This document shows positions 24,461-33,155 of a DNA stretch of 64,000 bases, piece after piece. Under the pieces are notes generated by a model. That model saw nothing but the letters and a program-made list of their open reading frames with translations. It searched no databases and had not been told where the DNA came from. The stretch spans positions 62,001 through 126,000 of the forward strand of contig JACIYN010000006.1 of NCBI GenBank assembly GCA_014359885.1. The letters are read 5' to 3'. A program made the translations under genes and the position numbers. This stretch comes from Desulfacinum sp. GTDB lineage: Bacteria; Desulfobacterota; Syntrophobacteria; Syntrophobacterales; DSM-9756. Position 1 is the first letter of the stretch. The number at the start of each line of letters is the position of its first letter.

Positions 24461-25636
24461 ATGGACGAAGTCAAACTGAAACCGGGGGCGGACCGGCGGG
24501 TGATCCAGGGACACCGCTGGATCTTCAGCAACGAAGTGGACGGTCCCCTCAAGGATTTTGAGCCGGGCCGGTGGGTGGACGTGGTGTCGTCCAAGGGCGT
24601 CCGGCTGGGTTCGGGCTACATCAACCCCCATTCCCTCATCGCCGTGCGTCTGGCTGCACCCGCCGGGGTGAGGCCGGATCGGTCGTGGCTGGAAGAGCGG
24701 ATCCGGCAGGCGCTGCGTTACCGGGAGCAGGCGTATCCCGGAGAGAACACCTACCGGCTCGTGTACGGCGAGTCGGACGGGCTGCCCGGCCTGATCGTGG
24801 ACCGCTACGAGGACGTCCTGGTGACGCAGGTGACCACGGCGGGCATGGCCGTCCTGGAGCCCATGGTGGAGGAGGTGCTGGCGGATCTCCTGCAACCCCG
24901 CGCCGTGGTGGCCCGAAACGACACCCGGGCGCGCCTCCTGGAAGGACTTTCGCTGGAAAAACGGGTGGTCCGAGGCGACCTTCCCGAATCCCTCCAGGTG
25001 CCGCTCCACGGGCTCACCCTGACCGTGGACCCCCTGAACGGCCAAAAGACCGGCCTCTTTCTGGATCAGCGGGACAACCGGGAAGCCCTCCGCCGGTGGG
25101 TAAAGGACGCGGAGGTGCTGGATCTTTTCTGCTATCAGGGGGCTTGGAGCCTGGTGGCTGCCGCGTCCGGCGCCCGCCGGGTGGTGGGGGTGGACCAGTC
25201 CCGTGAAGCCGTGGATCGTGCGGCCCGCGATGCGGCCGCAAACGGCCTGGAAGACCGTTGCCGGTTCCATGCCTCGGACGTTCTCGATTTTCTCAAGAGG
25301 GCCGGCCGCAAGGCCTTCGACGTGGTGATCCTGGATCCCCCGGCGTTCGCCAAGACCAAGAGCGCTCTCAAGAACGCCCTCCGGGGCTACACAGACCTCA
25401 ATCGCCGGGCCATGCTGGCGCTCCGGCCCGGCGGCATCCTGGTGAGCTGTTCCTGTTCCTACCACGTGTCCGAACCCGTCTTTCAGGACATGCTGGTTCG
25501 AGCCGCCCAGGCGGCGGGAAGAACCCTGCGGCTTCTGGAAGCCCGGGGCCAGGCGCTGGATCATCCCGTTCTGGCCGCCATGCCGGAAACCCGGTATCTG
25601 AAGTGCCACTTCCTCCAGGTCCTGGATAGAACATAG
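24461..25636 (+). CDS. rlmI: 23S rRNA (cytosine)-methyltransferase, RlmI-like
   Basis: A 391-residue class I methylase. The N-terminal PUA domain (about 1-75) contains G-H-R-W-I-F-S-N-E-V; then Y-R-L-V-Y-G-E-S-D-G-L-P-G-L-I-V-D-R-Y and N-G-Q-K-T-G-L-F-L-D-Q-R-D-N-R, hallmarks of RlmI/RlmK-type enzymes. Motif I is V-L-D-L-F-C-Y-Q-G-A-W, motif IV is L-D-P-P-A-F-A-K, and S-C-S-C-S follows as in m5C enzymes of this group. Transcribed after its own start behind a terminator. The target base is inferred from family. Confidence 0.93.
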   Translation: MDEVKLKPGADRRVIQGHRWIFSNEVDGPLKDFEPGRWVDVVSSKGVRLGSGYINPHSLIAVRLAAPAGVRPDRSWLEERIRQALRYREQAYPGENTYRLVYGESDGLPGLIVDRYEDVLVTQVTTAGMAVLEPMVEEVLADLLQPRAVVARNDTRARLLEGLSLEKRVVRGDLPESLQVPLHGLTLTVDPLNGQKTGLFLDQRDNREALRRWVKDAEVLDLFCYQGAWSLVAAASGARRVVGVDQSREAVDRAARDAAANGLEDRCRFHASDVLDFLKRAGRKAFDVVILDPPAFAKTKSALKNALRGYTDLNRRAMLALRPGGILVSCSCSYHVSEPVFQDMLVRAAQAAGRTLRLLEARGQALDHPVLAAMPETRYLKCHFLQVLDRT

Positions 25637-25760
25637 GATGGAAGGATTAGAGGATTAAGGATTAGGGGGGCAGGGACTTGGGGCGGCGGATTCCGCCTCC
25701 CGGTTCCCGGATCACGGACTACGGATCACGGTTCCCGGCTCACGGATCACGGATTCCGGC
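25636..25760. repeat. Heptamer arrays after the rlmI-like gene
   Basis: Immediately after the stop GGATTAGA, GGATTAA, GGATTAG units run to about 25672. A second array at about 25702-25758 consists of GGATCAC, GGACTAC, GGATCAC, GGTTCCC, GGCTCAC, GGATCAC, GGATTCC, all in one 7-bp phase. Confidence 0.85.
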
Positions 25761-25935
25761 GCCGCCTTTACAAGAGCAGGCGGGATGGATTATCAAGGGA
25801 AGAAATGAGCGGCATTCGAGCATTTATCCGAAACCCGGCCCGTGCCGATGTGTGTAGAGAGCCCGCTTGTTGTCCTCGGCGTCGAAGGTTGGCCCATCGC
25901 ACAGGAATCCGGTTGAAAGGCTGAAGGAGTTCCCC

Positions 25936-26604
25936 ATGGTACGCTGCTTCATGAGACGAATTTCACATGTGGTGGTCTTTCTTTTTCTTCTCCTCCCGGG
26001 GTTTTGGTCGAGCCCGGTGCACGCCCAGGGCCCGGGTCCCATGGATGTGATCAAGAGCGGCACCGATCGGGCCCTGGCGGTCCTGAACGTCTGCCGCGAC
26101 GAAGAGTCCGATGAGGTGCGGCGGCAAAAGCGGGAAGAGATCAAGAAGATCGCCTACGATTATGTGGATTTTGAAGAGATGGGCCGCCGTGCCCTGGGGC
26201 GCCACTGGAAGAAACTCACCCCGGCCCAGCAGGACGAATTCCTGCGTCTCTTTAAGGATCTGCTCTATTTCACCTACATCGGTCGGGTGGACACCTACAC
26301 CTGCGGTCAGACGCAGACCATCGCCTATGACGAGGAGAAGATCCTTGGCCGTTACGCCTTGGTCAAGACCCGCGTGTCCTACCAGGACCAGATGGTTCCC
26401 GTGGAATACCGCATGATCCAGACGGACAAGGGCTGGATGGTCTACGACGTGGTCATCGAAGGGGTAAGCTACGTCAACAACTACCGCAAGCAGTTCGATT
26501 CCATCCTGGTCAACAAGCCGGTGGACGACCTGTTTGCCATGCTCAGGGACAAGGTCGCCGAGTTGGAAAAGAATGACAGCCTTGGGTCCGGAAGGGCATC
26601 GTAA
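25936..26604 (+). CDS. mlaC: MlaC/Ttg2D-type periplasmic phospholipid-binding protein
   Basis: A 222-residue protein with a signal peptide (hydrophobic run V-V-V-F-L-F-L-L-L-P-G-F, likely cleavage after V-H-A). The mature part has the MlaC features F-E-E-M-G-R-R-A-L-G-R-H-W, L-T-P-A-Q-Q-D-E-F, and Y-x-M-I-Q-T-D-K-G-W-M-V-Y-D-V-V-I-E-G-V-S-Y-V-N-N-Y-R. MlaC carries phospholipids between outer membrane and the MlaFEDB transporter. No mlaE, F or D is in the window. ATG 25936 with AAGGAG; radC begins inside its 3' end. Confidence 0.93.
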   Translation: MVRCFMRRISHVVVFLFLLLPGFWSSPVHAQGPGPMDVIKSGTDRALAVLNVCRDEESDEVRRQKREEIKKIAYDYVDFEEMGRRALGRHWKKLTPAQQDEFLRLFKDLLYFTYIGRVDTYTCGQTQTIAYDEEKILGRYALVKTRVSYQDQMVPVEYRMIQTDKGWMVYDVVIEGVSYVNNYRKQFDSILVNKPVDDLFAMLRDKVAELEKNDSLGSGRAS

Positions 26605-27253
26605 GAGGCTTCGTGAGCGCTTCCTGCGAAGCGGCTTGGAGGGGTTCCACGACCACGAGGTTCTGGAGCTCCTGCTCACCTTTGCCATTCCCCGGCGGGA
26701 CGTGAAGCCGACGGCCAGGGCCCTCCTGGAGCGGTTTCAGTCGCTTTCCGCGGTCCTGGACGCCCCGGCTCAGGAACTGACCCAGGTGGACGGGGTGGGG
26801 CCCCATGCGGCCCTGCTCCTCACCCTCCTTCCCCGCCTTCTGGAAAGGTACCATCAGGATCGGTGGCGAACCGTCACCACGCTCAGTTCCACGCGGGACG
26901 CCGTGCGCTACCTGCAAGGGCACCTGGAGGCGGAACGAAAAGAGGTCTTCTGCATCCTGGCTCTCAACAGCCAAAACGGGCTGATTGCCGTGGAGCGGGT
27001 CCAGGAAGGAACGGTCAACCGCACGGCCGTCTTTCCCCGCCTGGTGGTGGAAGCGGCCCTGAGGCACCGGGCCACGGCCGTCATCCTGGCCCACAACCAC
27101 CCCAGCGGGGAACCGGAGCCGTCCGCGGCGGACCGGCAGCTCACGCGGAAGCTCCGCCGCCTTCTGGGGGACCTGGACATCGCCGTCCACGACCACATCA
27201 TCCTGGCGGGGCCCCGCTACTATTCGTTCGCCGAAAGAGGGGAGATGGACTGA
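26573..27253 (+). CDS. radC: RadC-family JAB1/MPN-domain protein
   Basis: A 226-residue RadC. It has the N-terminal helix-hairpin-helix region (G-V-G-P-H-A-A-L-L), then the JAB metalloprotease-like core with G-T-V-N-R-T-A-V-F-P-R and H-N-H-P-S-G-E-P-E-P-S-A-A-D, followed by V-H-D-H-I-I-L. The H-x-H-P-S-G metal site is intact. A role in DNA repair is not proven for the family. It overlaps mlaC by 32 bp and its stop overlaps the next ATG (TGATG), so the three genes are one transcription unit. Confidence 0.94.
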   Translation: MTALGPEGHRKRLRERFLRSGLEGFHDHEVLELLLTFAIPRRDVKPTARALLERFQSLSAVLDAPAQELTQVDGVGPHAALLLTLLPRLLERYHQDRWRTVTTLSSTRDAVRYLQGHLEAERKEVFCILALNSQNGLIAVERVQEGTVNRTAVFPRLVVEAALRHRATAVILAHNHPSGEPEPSAADRQLTRKLRRLLGDLDIAVHDHIILAGPRYYSFAERGEMD

Positions 27254-28278
27254 TGGAAAAGACCATGCCGGCCGTGGTGGTGCGCGAGACGGAAGGAAAG
27301 GGCGGCTGGAACGCCCTGGAACTGGCCCGGGTGGCGCGTCCCGTTCCGCAGGCGGGGGACGTGGTGGTTCAGGTGGAGGCCTGTTCCGTCAACCGGGCGG
27401 ATCTTTTGCAGCGACGCGGACTGTATCCCCCTCCGCCGGGCGCCCCGGACATCCCGGGACTGGACGTGGCGGGCTACGTGGTGGAACGGGGCTCGGCGGA
27501 CACGGCCTGGAACGAAGGGGACCGCGTCTTCGGCGTGGTGGCCGGAGGCGGCTATGGGCGCTACTGTGCCGTACCGGCGGAACATCTCCTGCCCATCCCG
27601 GAAAACCTCTCCTTTGTGGAAGCTGCGGCCGCTGCGGAAGTCTTCGTGGTGGCCTATCTCAACCTCTTCCTGGAAGCGGGCATGGTCCCCGGCGAGACGC
27701 TCCTTCTGCACGGGGGCGGAAGCGGCGTGGGAACGGCGGCCATCCAGCTGGCCAAGGCCAAGGGCCTGGAAGTGGCTGTCACCTGCGGCGAAGACTGGAA
27801 GGTGGAGCGGTGCCGGGACCTGGGGGCCGACCTGGCGCTGAACTACAAGACAGGCGATTTTGCGGAGGCCGTTCGGGACTGGACCGAAGGGCGCGGCGTG
27901 GACGTGATCCTGGACTGGATCGGCGCGCCCTACCTGGAAAGGCACGTGGACCTTCTGGCTCCCCGGGGGCGCCTCGTCTTCATCGGGCTCATGGGCGGCC
28001 ATCGGGCGGATTTCTCCCTGGCCCCGGTCCTCACCAAGCGGCTTCGCCTCGTTGGCTCGGTTCTTCGCAGCCGGTCCCGGGAGGAAAAGGCCGAAATCAT
28101 GGCGTCCTTCCGGCGGGAGGTGCTTCCGCTTCTCGCCCGCGGCCGGGTAAAGCCCGTGGTGGATCGGATCTTTCCCGTGACCGAAGCGGAAGCCGCACAC
28201 CGGTACTTGAAGGACGGCAAGCATTTCGGCAAGATCGTCCTGCAGTGGAACGAAGAATCGGAGTGGAAAGGGCCATGA
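27253..28278 (+). CDS. NAD(P)H quinone oxidoreductase / zinc-free MDR dehydrogenase
   Basis: A 341-residue medium-chain reductase of the quinone oxidoreductase group. It shows V-N-R-A-D-L-L-Q-R-R-G-L-Y-P-P-P-P-G, G-L-D-V-A-G-Y-V, the cofactor loop H-G-G-G-S-G-V-G-T-A-A-I-Q-L-A and G-x-D-x-x-x-N-Y-K. The Cys/His zinc ligands of alcohol dehydrogenases are absent. It is close to the PIG3/TP53I3-like branch. Its ATG shares a base with the radC stop. In this setting the substrate (quinone or enoyl compound) is unknown. Confidence 0.92.
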   Translation: MEKTMPAVVVRETEGKGGWNALELARVARPVPQAGDVVVQVEACSVNRADLLQRRGLYPPPPGAPDIPGLDVAGYVVERGSADTAWNEGDRVFGVVAGGGYGRYCAVPAEHLLPIPENLSFVEAAAAAEVFVVAYLNLFLEAGMVPGETLLLHGGGSGVGTAAIQLAKAKGLEVAVTCGEDWKVERCRDLGADLALNYKTGDFAEAVRDWTEGRGVDVILDWIGAPYLERHVDLLAPRGRLVFIGLMGGHRADFSLAPVLTKRLRLVGSVLRSRSREEKAEIMASFRREVLPLLARGRVKPVVDRIFPVTEAEAAHRYLKDGKHFGKIVLQWNEESEWKGP

Positions 28279-28611
28279 GGATCCGCGTCGATCGCGGGCG
28301 GCCATGAAGGCAAAGGATGAACAGGGTGTTAAGTTTTAAGTTTTAAGCGTTAAGTGTTAGGGGCTGGGGCGGCGTGGCGGCCGGCGGGGAGGAAGGGGGG
28401 CGTCTCTTTGCAGGTACTGAGGAGATAATCACTCATCACGGACAGGCCCGAAAGAACGAAAGATGAAAGGCATCCTTCGGAAGCCGGCCGCTGTAGGGGC
28501 GAATGATTATTCGCCCCTACAGTCCCCGTGCACGGACGAAACAAGACGACATTCCATGTAAAAGGATCGGGGGAATCCGGGGAGTAACGAAGAGAGGATA
28601 GGGGGAGCAGG
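28279..28611. other. Gap holding a heptamer array and a palindrome
   Basis: About 330 bp between the oxidoreductase and the ABC gene. GTTAAGT, TTTAAGT, TTTAAGC, GTTAAGT, GTTAGGG (28329-28363) form one 7-bp array. The palindrome at 28491-28522 has its own entry. No small gene was found. Confidence 0.7.
28491..28522. repeat. Perfect GTAGGGGCGAAT palindrome
   Basis: CTGTAGGGGCGAAT and ATTCGCCCCTACAG form two perfect 14-bp arms around the centre GATT. The same sequence with the centre inverted is at 56889-56920, and shorter copies are at 49612, 49727 and 56769. Confidence 0.92.
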
Positions 28612-29436
28612 GTGGAAGAGGAAAACGGCCGGGGGTGGATCTCACTGGAAGAGGTGGATTTCGTCCGATCGAGAAAGGAAATCCTTCGCCGGATTTCCTG
28701 GCGCGTGGAACCGGGCCAGCACTGGGCCGTGGTGGGAGCCAACGGGTCGGGAAAGACCACGCTCCTTCTTCTCCTGGCCGGGTATCTGTGGCCCACCCGG
28801 GGTGCGGTCACGGTGCTGGGCAAAACCTTCGGGCAGGTGGACCTGAGGGAGCTTCGCAAAAGCATCGGCTGGGTGGGTTCCTTCCTGCAGGAGCGGATTC
28901 CTCCCGGCCAAAGGCCGCTGGATCTCATCGTGGGGGGAAAGTTCGCCTCCATCGGGGTTTTCGACACGCCCACGGAGGCGGACTATGAAAAGGCGCGGCG
29001 GCTCGCCCGGCGGCTGGGCTGCGATCACGTGCTGGAAAGCCCCTACGGGGTGCTGAGCCAGGGGGAAAAGCAGCGGATGCTCATCGCCCGGGCGCTCATG
29101 TGCGACCCCCGCCTTCTTATCCTGGACGAGCCCTGTTCGGGTCTGGATGTGGTGGCCCGGGAACACCTTCTCGCCACGCTGGACACGCTGGGGAGTTCCC
29201 CGGACGGGCCCACGTTGGTGCTGGTGACCCACCATCTGGAAGAGATCACGCCCGCCTTTTCCCACGTCCTGCTTTTGAAGGACGGCCGGTGCCTGGCCCA
29301 CGGCCCCAAGGACGGCGTGCTCACGGCGGAAAACCTGCAGGAAGCCTTCGGTCTACCCATGCACGTGGAGCGGCGGGGCGGCCGCTACTGGGCCCGCCCC
29401 CAGTCTCCTGTAATCCTTCAATCCTCTAATCCTTAA
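28612..29436 (+). CDS. ABC transporter ATP-binding protein (ModF/YbbA-like single ATPase)
   Basis: A 274-residue ABC ATPase starting at GTG. Walker A is G-A-N-G-S-G-K-T (about 43-50), signature L-S-Q-G-E-K-Q-R, Walker B L-L-I-L-D-E-P-C-S-G-L-D, and the switch His is in V-T-H-H-L-E-E-I. No permease or binding protein is beside it, so it may be a soluble ABC protein or an orphan. The last 14 residues lie in, or after, a region duplicated downstream (29469-29523), and the end S-S-N-P comes from heptamer repeat. Confidence 0.88.
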   Translation: MEEENGRGWISLEEVDFVRSRKEILRRISWRVEPGQHWAVVGANGSGKTTLLLLLAGYLWPTRGAVTVLGKTFGQVDLRELRKSIGWVGSFLQERIPPGQRPLDLIVGGKFASIGVFDTPTEADYEKARRLARRLGCDHVLESPYGVLSQGEKQRMLIARALMCDPRLLILDEPCSGLDVVAREHLLATLDTLGSSPDGPTLVLVTHHLEEITPAFSHVLLLKDGRCLAHGPKDGVLTAENLQEAFGLPMHVERRGGRYWARPQSPVILQSSNP

Positions 29437-29540
29437 TCCTTCAATCCTTTAATCCTCAAGATTCGGCCTTCCCATGCACGTGGAGCGGCGGGGCGGCCGC
29501 TACTGGGCCCGCCCCCAGTCTTCCCTAATCCTTCAATCCT
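29350..29540. repeat. Duplicated 3' end of the ABC gene within heptamer arrays
   Basis: A stretch of about 50 bp beginning CCCATGCACGTGGAGC and ending CGCCCCCAGTCT occurs at about 29358-29408 in the gene and again at about 29473-29523 outside it. Between and after the copies lie TAATCCTTC, AATCCTC, TAATCCTT units, G-rich in the sense of the minus-strand acyl-CoA dehydrogenase whose stop they adjoin. Confidence 0.9.
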
Positions 29541-30783
29541 ACTCATACACTTTTTCTTCCACATCGTCGGCGCCCGGGGCGTCCATCTCCACGTCCCGGG
29601 TGAGGCGCGCCTCCTTCATCTTCCAGTATTCCTTGTACCACTCGTTGGCGATGATCACCGACATGATCTCGTTGGTGCCGGTCCAGATGGACGCCAGCCG
29701 AAGATCACGGTAGATGCGCTCCACGGGAAAGATGGTGGTGTAGCCGATCCCGCCCATGACCTGCATGGCGTTGTGGGCCACCTTCTGGCACGATTCGGTG
29801 ACGAACTTCTTGGTTTCCGAGATCATGCGCCGGACGGTGGAAGCCGGTGCGCCCTCGTCCACGGCCTTGGCGGTCACGTGCACCATGGCCCGGGAGGCGT
29901 CCAGAAGCATGGCCGCTTCGGCCACCTGGAAGCTCACCCCCTGGAATTCGTTGATGGGGCGCCCGAAGGCCTTCCGGCGCGTGGAATAGCCCGTGGCCAC
30001 CTCCAGGGCGGGCCGGGCGGCGCCGATGGTCATGGCGGCCGTTCCCAGCCGCTCGGGAATCATCATGGTCTTGAAGACCTCCACGCCCCCGTTCACGGCC
30101 CCCAGCACGTTTTCCCTGGGCACCTTCACGTCCCGGAAGACCAGGCGGCTGGTGCCTCCGCCGCGGCATCCCATGAGGCCGTACAGATAGGACGTTTCCA
30201 CTCCGGGGCCCCGGTCCACGATGAAACAGGTGATCCCCTTGTGGGGTTCCGCATCCGGGTCCGTTCTCGCGTAGACCAGGAAGTAGTCGGCGCCCTCCCC
30301 GCCCACGATGAAGCGCTTCTGGCCGTTCAGGACAAAGTGGTCCCCCTTGTCCACCGCCGTGGTGGTGGCCCCGAAGAAGTCCGATCCGCCCCGGGGTTCG
30401 GTGAGGCACTCGGCGGCGAAGATCTCCCCCTTGAGCAGAGGCTTTACGTAGCGCTCCTTCTGGGCGTCGGTGCCGTGAAGCACGATGGCGTCGCAGACCA
30501 GTTCCGCCCCCACCCCGAAGGTGCAGGCAAAGATATAGCCCAGGGTTCCCACCTCCTCCATGGCCACGCAGGTGCTCACCCAGTCCATGTCCCGGCCGCC
30601 CCATTTCTTGGGATAGCGGCATCCCAGGAGGTTCCGCCGGCCGGCTTCCTGCAAGAATTCCTTGGGAAAGCGGATCTTGTCCGCATCCATGTCGAGGATC
30701 ATTTGGCGCGGCACGGACTTGACGAAATCGCGCACTTCGTCGCGCCACCGGCGCGTCCTTTGGTCCAGCAAATGGTCGAACAT
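29539..30783 (-). CDS. Acyl-CoA dehydrogenase, long-chain type catalytic base
   Basis: A 414-residue FAD enzyme that oxidises acyl-CoA to enoyl-CoA. It has the L-T-E-P-R-G-G-S-D and A-F-G-R-P-I motifs, and M-G-G-I-G-Y-T-T near the C terminus. The usual YEG glutamate near residue 368 is Thr (W-T-G-T-N-E-I), while Glu244 in I-P-E-R stands where long-chain and isovaleryl-CoA dehydrogenases keep their base, so catalysis is probably intact. It has an extra 35-residue acidic tail. It is the last gene of a minus-strand merR-synthetase-dehydrogenase operon (28 bp after the synthetase). Confidence 0.94.
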   Translation of the reverse strand: MFDHLLDQRTRRWRDEVRDFVKSVPRQMILDMDADKIRFPKEFLQEAGRRNLLGCRYPKKWGGRDMDWVSTCVAMEEVGTLGYIFACTFGVGAELVCDAIVLHGTDAQKERYVKPLLKGEIFAAECLTEPRGGSDFFGATTTAVDKGDHFVLNGQKRFIVGGEGADYFLVYARTDPDAEPHKGITCFIVDRGPGVETSYLYGLMGCRGGGTSRLVFRDVKVPRENVLGAVNGGVEVFKTMMIPERLGTAAMTIGAARPALEVATGYSTRRKAFGRPINEFQGVSFQVAEAAMLLDASRAMVHVTAKAVDEGAPASTVRRMISETKKFVTESCQKVAHNAMQVMGGIGYTTIFPVERIYRDLRLASIWTGTNEIMSVIIANEWYKEYWKMKEARLTRDVEMDAPGADDVEEKVYE

Positions 30784-30811
30784 GACCGGATCTCCTTTTC
30801 TGGGTTCAAAA

Positions 30812-32314
30812 TCAGAACATCTCCCGAAGCTTGTACTTCATCACCTTGCCGGTGGGGGTGTGGGGCAGGGCGTCCACAACGTGGTAGATCCGCGGAATTT
30901 TGTACCTGGCCAGACGGTCCTGGAGAAACCGGCTGAGCTCTTCCGGGCTGGGTTCCGCCCCCGGCGCCGGCACGACGATGGCCGTCACGGTCTCACCCCA
31001 GTCGGGATGCGGGGTGCCGATCACGGCCACCTGGGCCACGTGGGGGTGTTCCACCAGGGCGTCCTCCACTTCCTTGGAATAGACGTTCTCGCCGCCGGTT
31101 ACGATCATGTCCTTCAGCCGATCCACGATATAGAGATAGCCGTCCTCGTCGATGCGGGCCATGTCCCCCGTCCGGTACCAGCCGTCGCAAAAGACCTGGC
31201 GGGTGGCTTCGGGATCGTTCAGGTAGCCCTGCATCATGGAATCGGCCTTGAGCCAGATTTCGCCCGTCTCGCCCGGGCCGGCTTCCTCGGTTTCCGATTT
31301 CATGACGATGAGGTCCGCGCCGGGAAGGCCCTTGTTGCCGATGGAGCCCGCCTTGGTGGCGTGGGCGCGGGGAGGGAGCACCGTGCCGGTGGGGCCCGCT
31401 TCGGTCATGCCGTAGACCTGGTAAAACCGGTCGCTCTTGTAGCGCGCCTGGAGCATGCGGACGGTTTCCGGGGCGATGGGGCCGCCGCCGTAGATCCACG
31501 CCCGCATGGACGAAAGGTCGAAGTCGTCGAAGTTGGGGATCATCTGAAGGGGCATGAGATAGGAGATGGGGGCGCCGAAGTAGAGGGTGCAGCGCTCGTC
31601 CTGGACCGCCTGCAGGAAGTGGAGCGGGTGGTATTCGCGAAGGAGCACCGTGGTGGCTCCCACGTAGGAAGCGCCCAGGAACCAGTTGTTCAGCGGGGAG
31701 GAATGCCAGATGGGCATGGCCATGAGAAGCCGGTCGTCTTCGTCCATCTTCACGGCCAGAGCCCCGGTAATGGCCGCCATGATGACGCTTCGGTGGGTGA
31801 GGACGCAGCCCTTGGGCTTTCCCGTGGTGCCGCTGGTGTAGAGGATCTCGGCCGTGGCGTCGTCGGAAACGGCCACGGGCTGGAACGCCGGTGCCGATTC
31901 CAGCAGTTCCGCCAGCAGGGGCCGGTCCGGAGCCGGACTGTCCAGGGCGATCTGAGGGATGGAAAGGTTGAGGGCGCTCGCCGTTTCGGCAAGAGACCCG
32001 TCGAAGAGAAAGAGCTTGGCGCCGCTGTGTTCCAGGATGTAGCGCACTTCCGGAGCAGCCAGCTTGTGGTTCACGGGCACCACGGCGGCTCCGGCCTTCT
32101 GGGCCCCGAAAAAGGCCGTGACGAAATCGGGCGTGTTCTGGCTCATGACGGCCACCACGTCCCCGGGCTCGATCCCCCGGGCCTGCAAAACCCCCGCGGC
32201 CCGTTCCGCCCGATCCTTGACTTCCCGGAACGACACGCCCCGGCCCTGGTACCGGATCGCGTCCTTGGATCCGAACTTTCGTGAATTGCGGTCCACCATC
32301 TCCACCAGATTCAT
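30812..32314 (-). CDS. AMP-dependent acyl-CoA synthetase
   Basis: A 500-residue ANL-superfamily ligase that activates an acid as acyl-AMP and then acyl-CoA. P-loop L-Y-T-S-G-T-T-G-K-P-K-G (about 158-169), Y-G-M-T-E-A in motif A5, Y-R-T-G-D-M-A, D-R-L-K-D-M-I-V-T-G-G-E-N-V-Y and the final catalytic Lys in P-T-G-K-V-M-K. The chain length is not readable. It overlaps the merR stop by 4 bp and precedes the acyl-CoA dehydrogenase, so the merR product probably controls both. Confidence 0.94.
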   Translation of the reverse strand: MNLVEMVDRNSRKFGSKDAIRYQGRGVSFREVKDRAERAAGVLQARGIEPGDVVAVMSQNTPDFVTAFFGAQKAGAAVVPVNHKLAAPEVRYILEHSGAKLFLFDGSLAETASALNLSIPQIALDSPAPDRPLLAELLESAPAFQPVAVSDDATAEILYTSGTTGKPKGCVLTHRSVIMAAITGALAVKMDEDDRLLMAMPIWHSSPLNNWFLGASYVGATTVLLREYHPLHFLQAVQDERCTLYFGAPISYLMPLQMIPNFDDFDLSSMRAWIYGGGPIAPETVRMLQARYKSDRFYQVYGMTEAGPTGTVLPPRAHATKAGSIGNKGLPGADLIVMKSETEEAGPGETGEIWLKADSMMQGYLNDPEATRQVFCDGWYRTGDMARIDEDGYLYIVDRLKDMIVTGGENVYSKEVEDALVEHPHVAQVAVIGTPHPDWGETVTAIVVPAPGAEPSPEELSRFLQDRLARYKIPRIYHVVDALPHTPTGKVMKYKLREMF

Positions 32315-32727
32315 GGCTTTTCCTCCCGTTTGAGTTCTTCCAGGCGCTTTTCCAGCTTCTTCTGGACGGCCAACAGGTCCTGTTCCAGGAGGATCAGGTC
32401 CCGCATGCGGTCCCGGATCTCCTCCAGTTTTTTGCGGCCGTAGGCCAGGCTCCTTTCGATCTGGGCCACCTCGTCCACGTCCGTATCCGCCATGCCGATC
32501 ATCTCGGCGATCTCGTCCAGGCTGAACCCGAAGCGCTTGCCGCGGAGGATGAGCTTCAGGCGCGCCCGGTCCTTGGCGGTGTAGATGCGCTGGTTTCCCG
32601 GCGTGCGCCGGGGGCTGATGAGGCCCTTTTCTTCGTAGAAGCGGATGGCCCGGGGGCTGATGTCCAACTGGGCGGCCAGCTGGGAAATGGTGAAGGTCTG
32701 TTGCGTGCGGTTTTCCTGCGATGTCAT
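32311..32727 (-). CDS. MerR-family regulator of an acyl-CoA operon
   Basis: A 138-residue MerR regulator. The winged helix is at about 12-80 (T-I-S-Q-L-A-A-Q-L-D-I-S-P-R-A-I-R-F-Y-E-E-K-G-L); a dimerisation coiled coil with many K, E and L fills the C terminus. No Cys is present, so it is not a metal sensor. Arrangement with acyl-CoA genes is like LiuR-type regulators of branched-chain or fatty-acid use in Proteobacteria; that identity is inferred. A 16-bp dyad is found upstream at 32746-32761. It is the first gene of a three-gene operon with overlapping ends. Confidence 0.9.
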   Translation of the reverse strand: MTSQENRTQQTFTISQLAAQLDISPRAIRFYEEKGLISPRRTPGNQRIYTAKDRARLKLILRGKRFGFSLDEIAEMIGMADTDVDEVAQIERSLAYGRKKLEEIRDRMRDLILLEQDLLAVQKKLEKRLEELKREEKP

Positions 32728-32745
32728 GGCGACCCCCTATAAGTG

Positions 32746-32761
32746 ACGTTAACGTTAACGT
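32746..32761 (-). promoter_or_regulatory. MerR operator candidate
   Basis: ACGTTAACGTTAACGT is a perfect 16-bp palindrome 18 bp upstream of the merR start. A TTGACA on the minus strand (32781-32776) lies 14 bp before it in the sense of transcription. The position between -35 and the gene is as expected for a MerR-type autoregulated promoter. Confidence 0.7.
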
Positions 32762-33013
32762 AAGCTCTCTCGGCCTGTCAAGGATTTGCCGTCAAGGGAC
32801 AAGGTAAAAGGGGAAAGGTGAAAGGGGAAAGGGGTAGGGGGTAAGGGATAGGGGATAGGGGATAGGGTTGACGGGGCGGGGTCTTCCTGCAAAGGCAGCG
32901 AGATCTATAGGGGTTTCGTCTGCGGCCTCCCAATGCGAAAGAAATGCGCATCGCCATGGGCACGCGGCGGAAAGATACCCCTTGACATCCCCCTCCAACC
33001 CCAGCCACGCTTT
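32762..33013. repeat. G-rich heptamer array and unassigned sequence upstream of merR
   Basis: At 32800-32872 GGTAAAA, GGGGAAA, GGTGAAA, GGGGAAA, then GGGATAG units follow each other on the plus strand; this is C-rich in the sense of the divergent merR. The stretch 32880-33013 shows no gene and no clear element. Confidence 0.8.
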
Positions 33014-33097
33014 TAACGCCTAACGCCTAACGCCTAACGCCTAACGCCTAACGCCTAACGCCTAACGCCTAACGCCTAACGCCTAACGCCTAACGCC
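33014..33097. repeat. Twelve perfect TAACGCC heptamers
   Basis: The 7-bp unit TAACGCC is repeated 12 times without a change over 84 bp. It is the most regular array of the window and stands upstream of the plus-strand synthetase gene. Confidence 0.98.
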
Positions 33098-33131
33098 TTT
33101 TCCCTTGACGTGCGGGGCGGTTTTGGGGCAT

Positions 33132-33155
33132 CTAACTGAACGAGCGCCCAGTTAG
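33132..33155 (+). promoter_or_regulatory. Dyad operator candidate shared with 45126
   Basis: CTAACTG (33132-33138) and CAGTTAG (33149-33155) are perfect inverted arms around AACGAGCGCC. TAACTGAACGAGCGC is repeated exactly at 45127-45141, upstream of the HMG-CoA-synthase-like gene. A TTGACG lies about 22 bp before it. A TetR-type repressor is the likely ligand; two TetR genes lie in the window. Confidence 0.65.
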
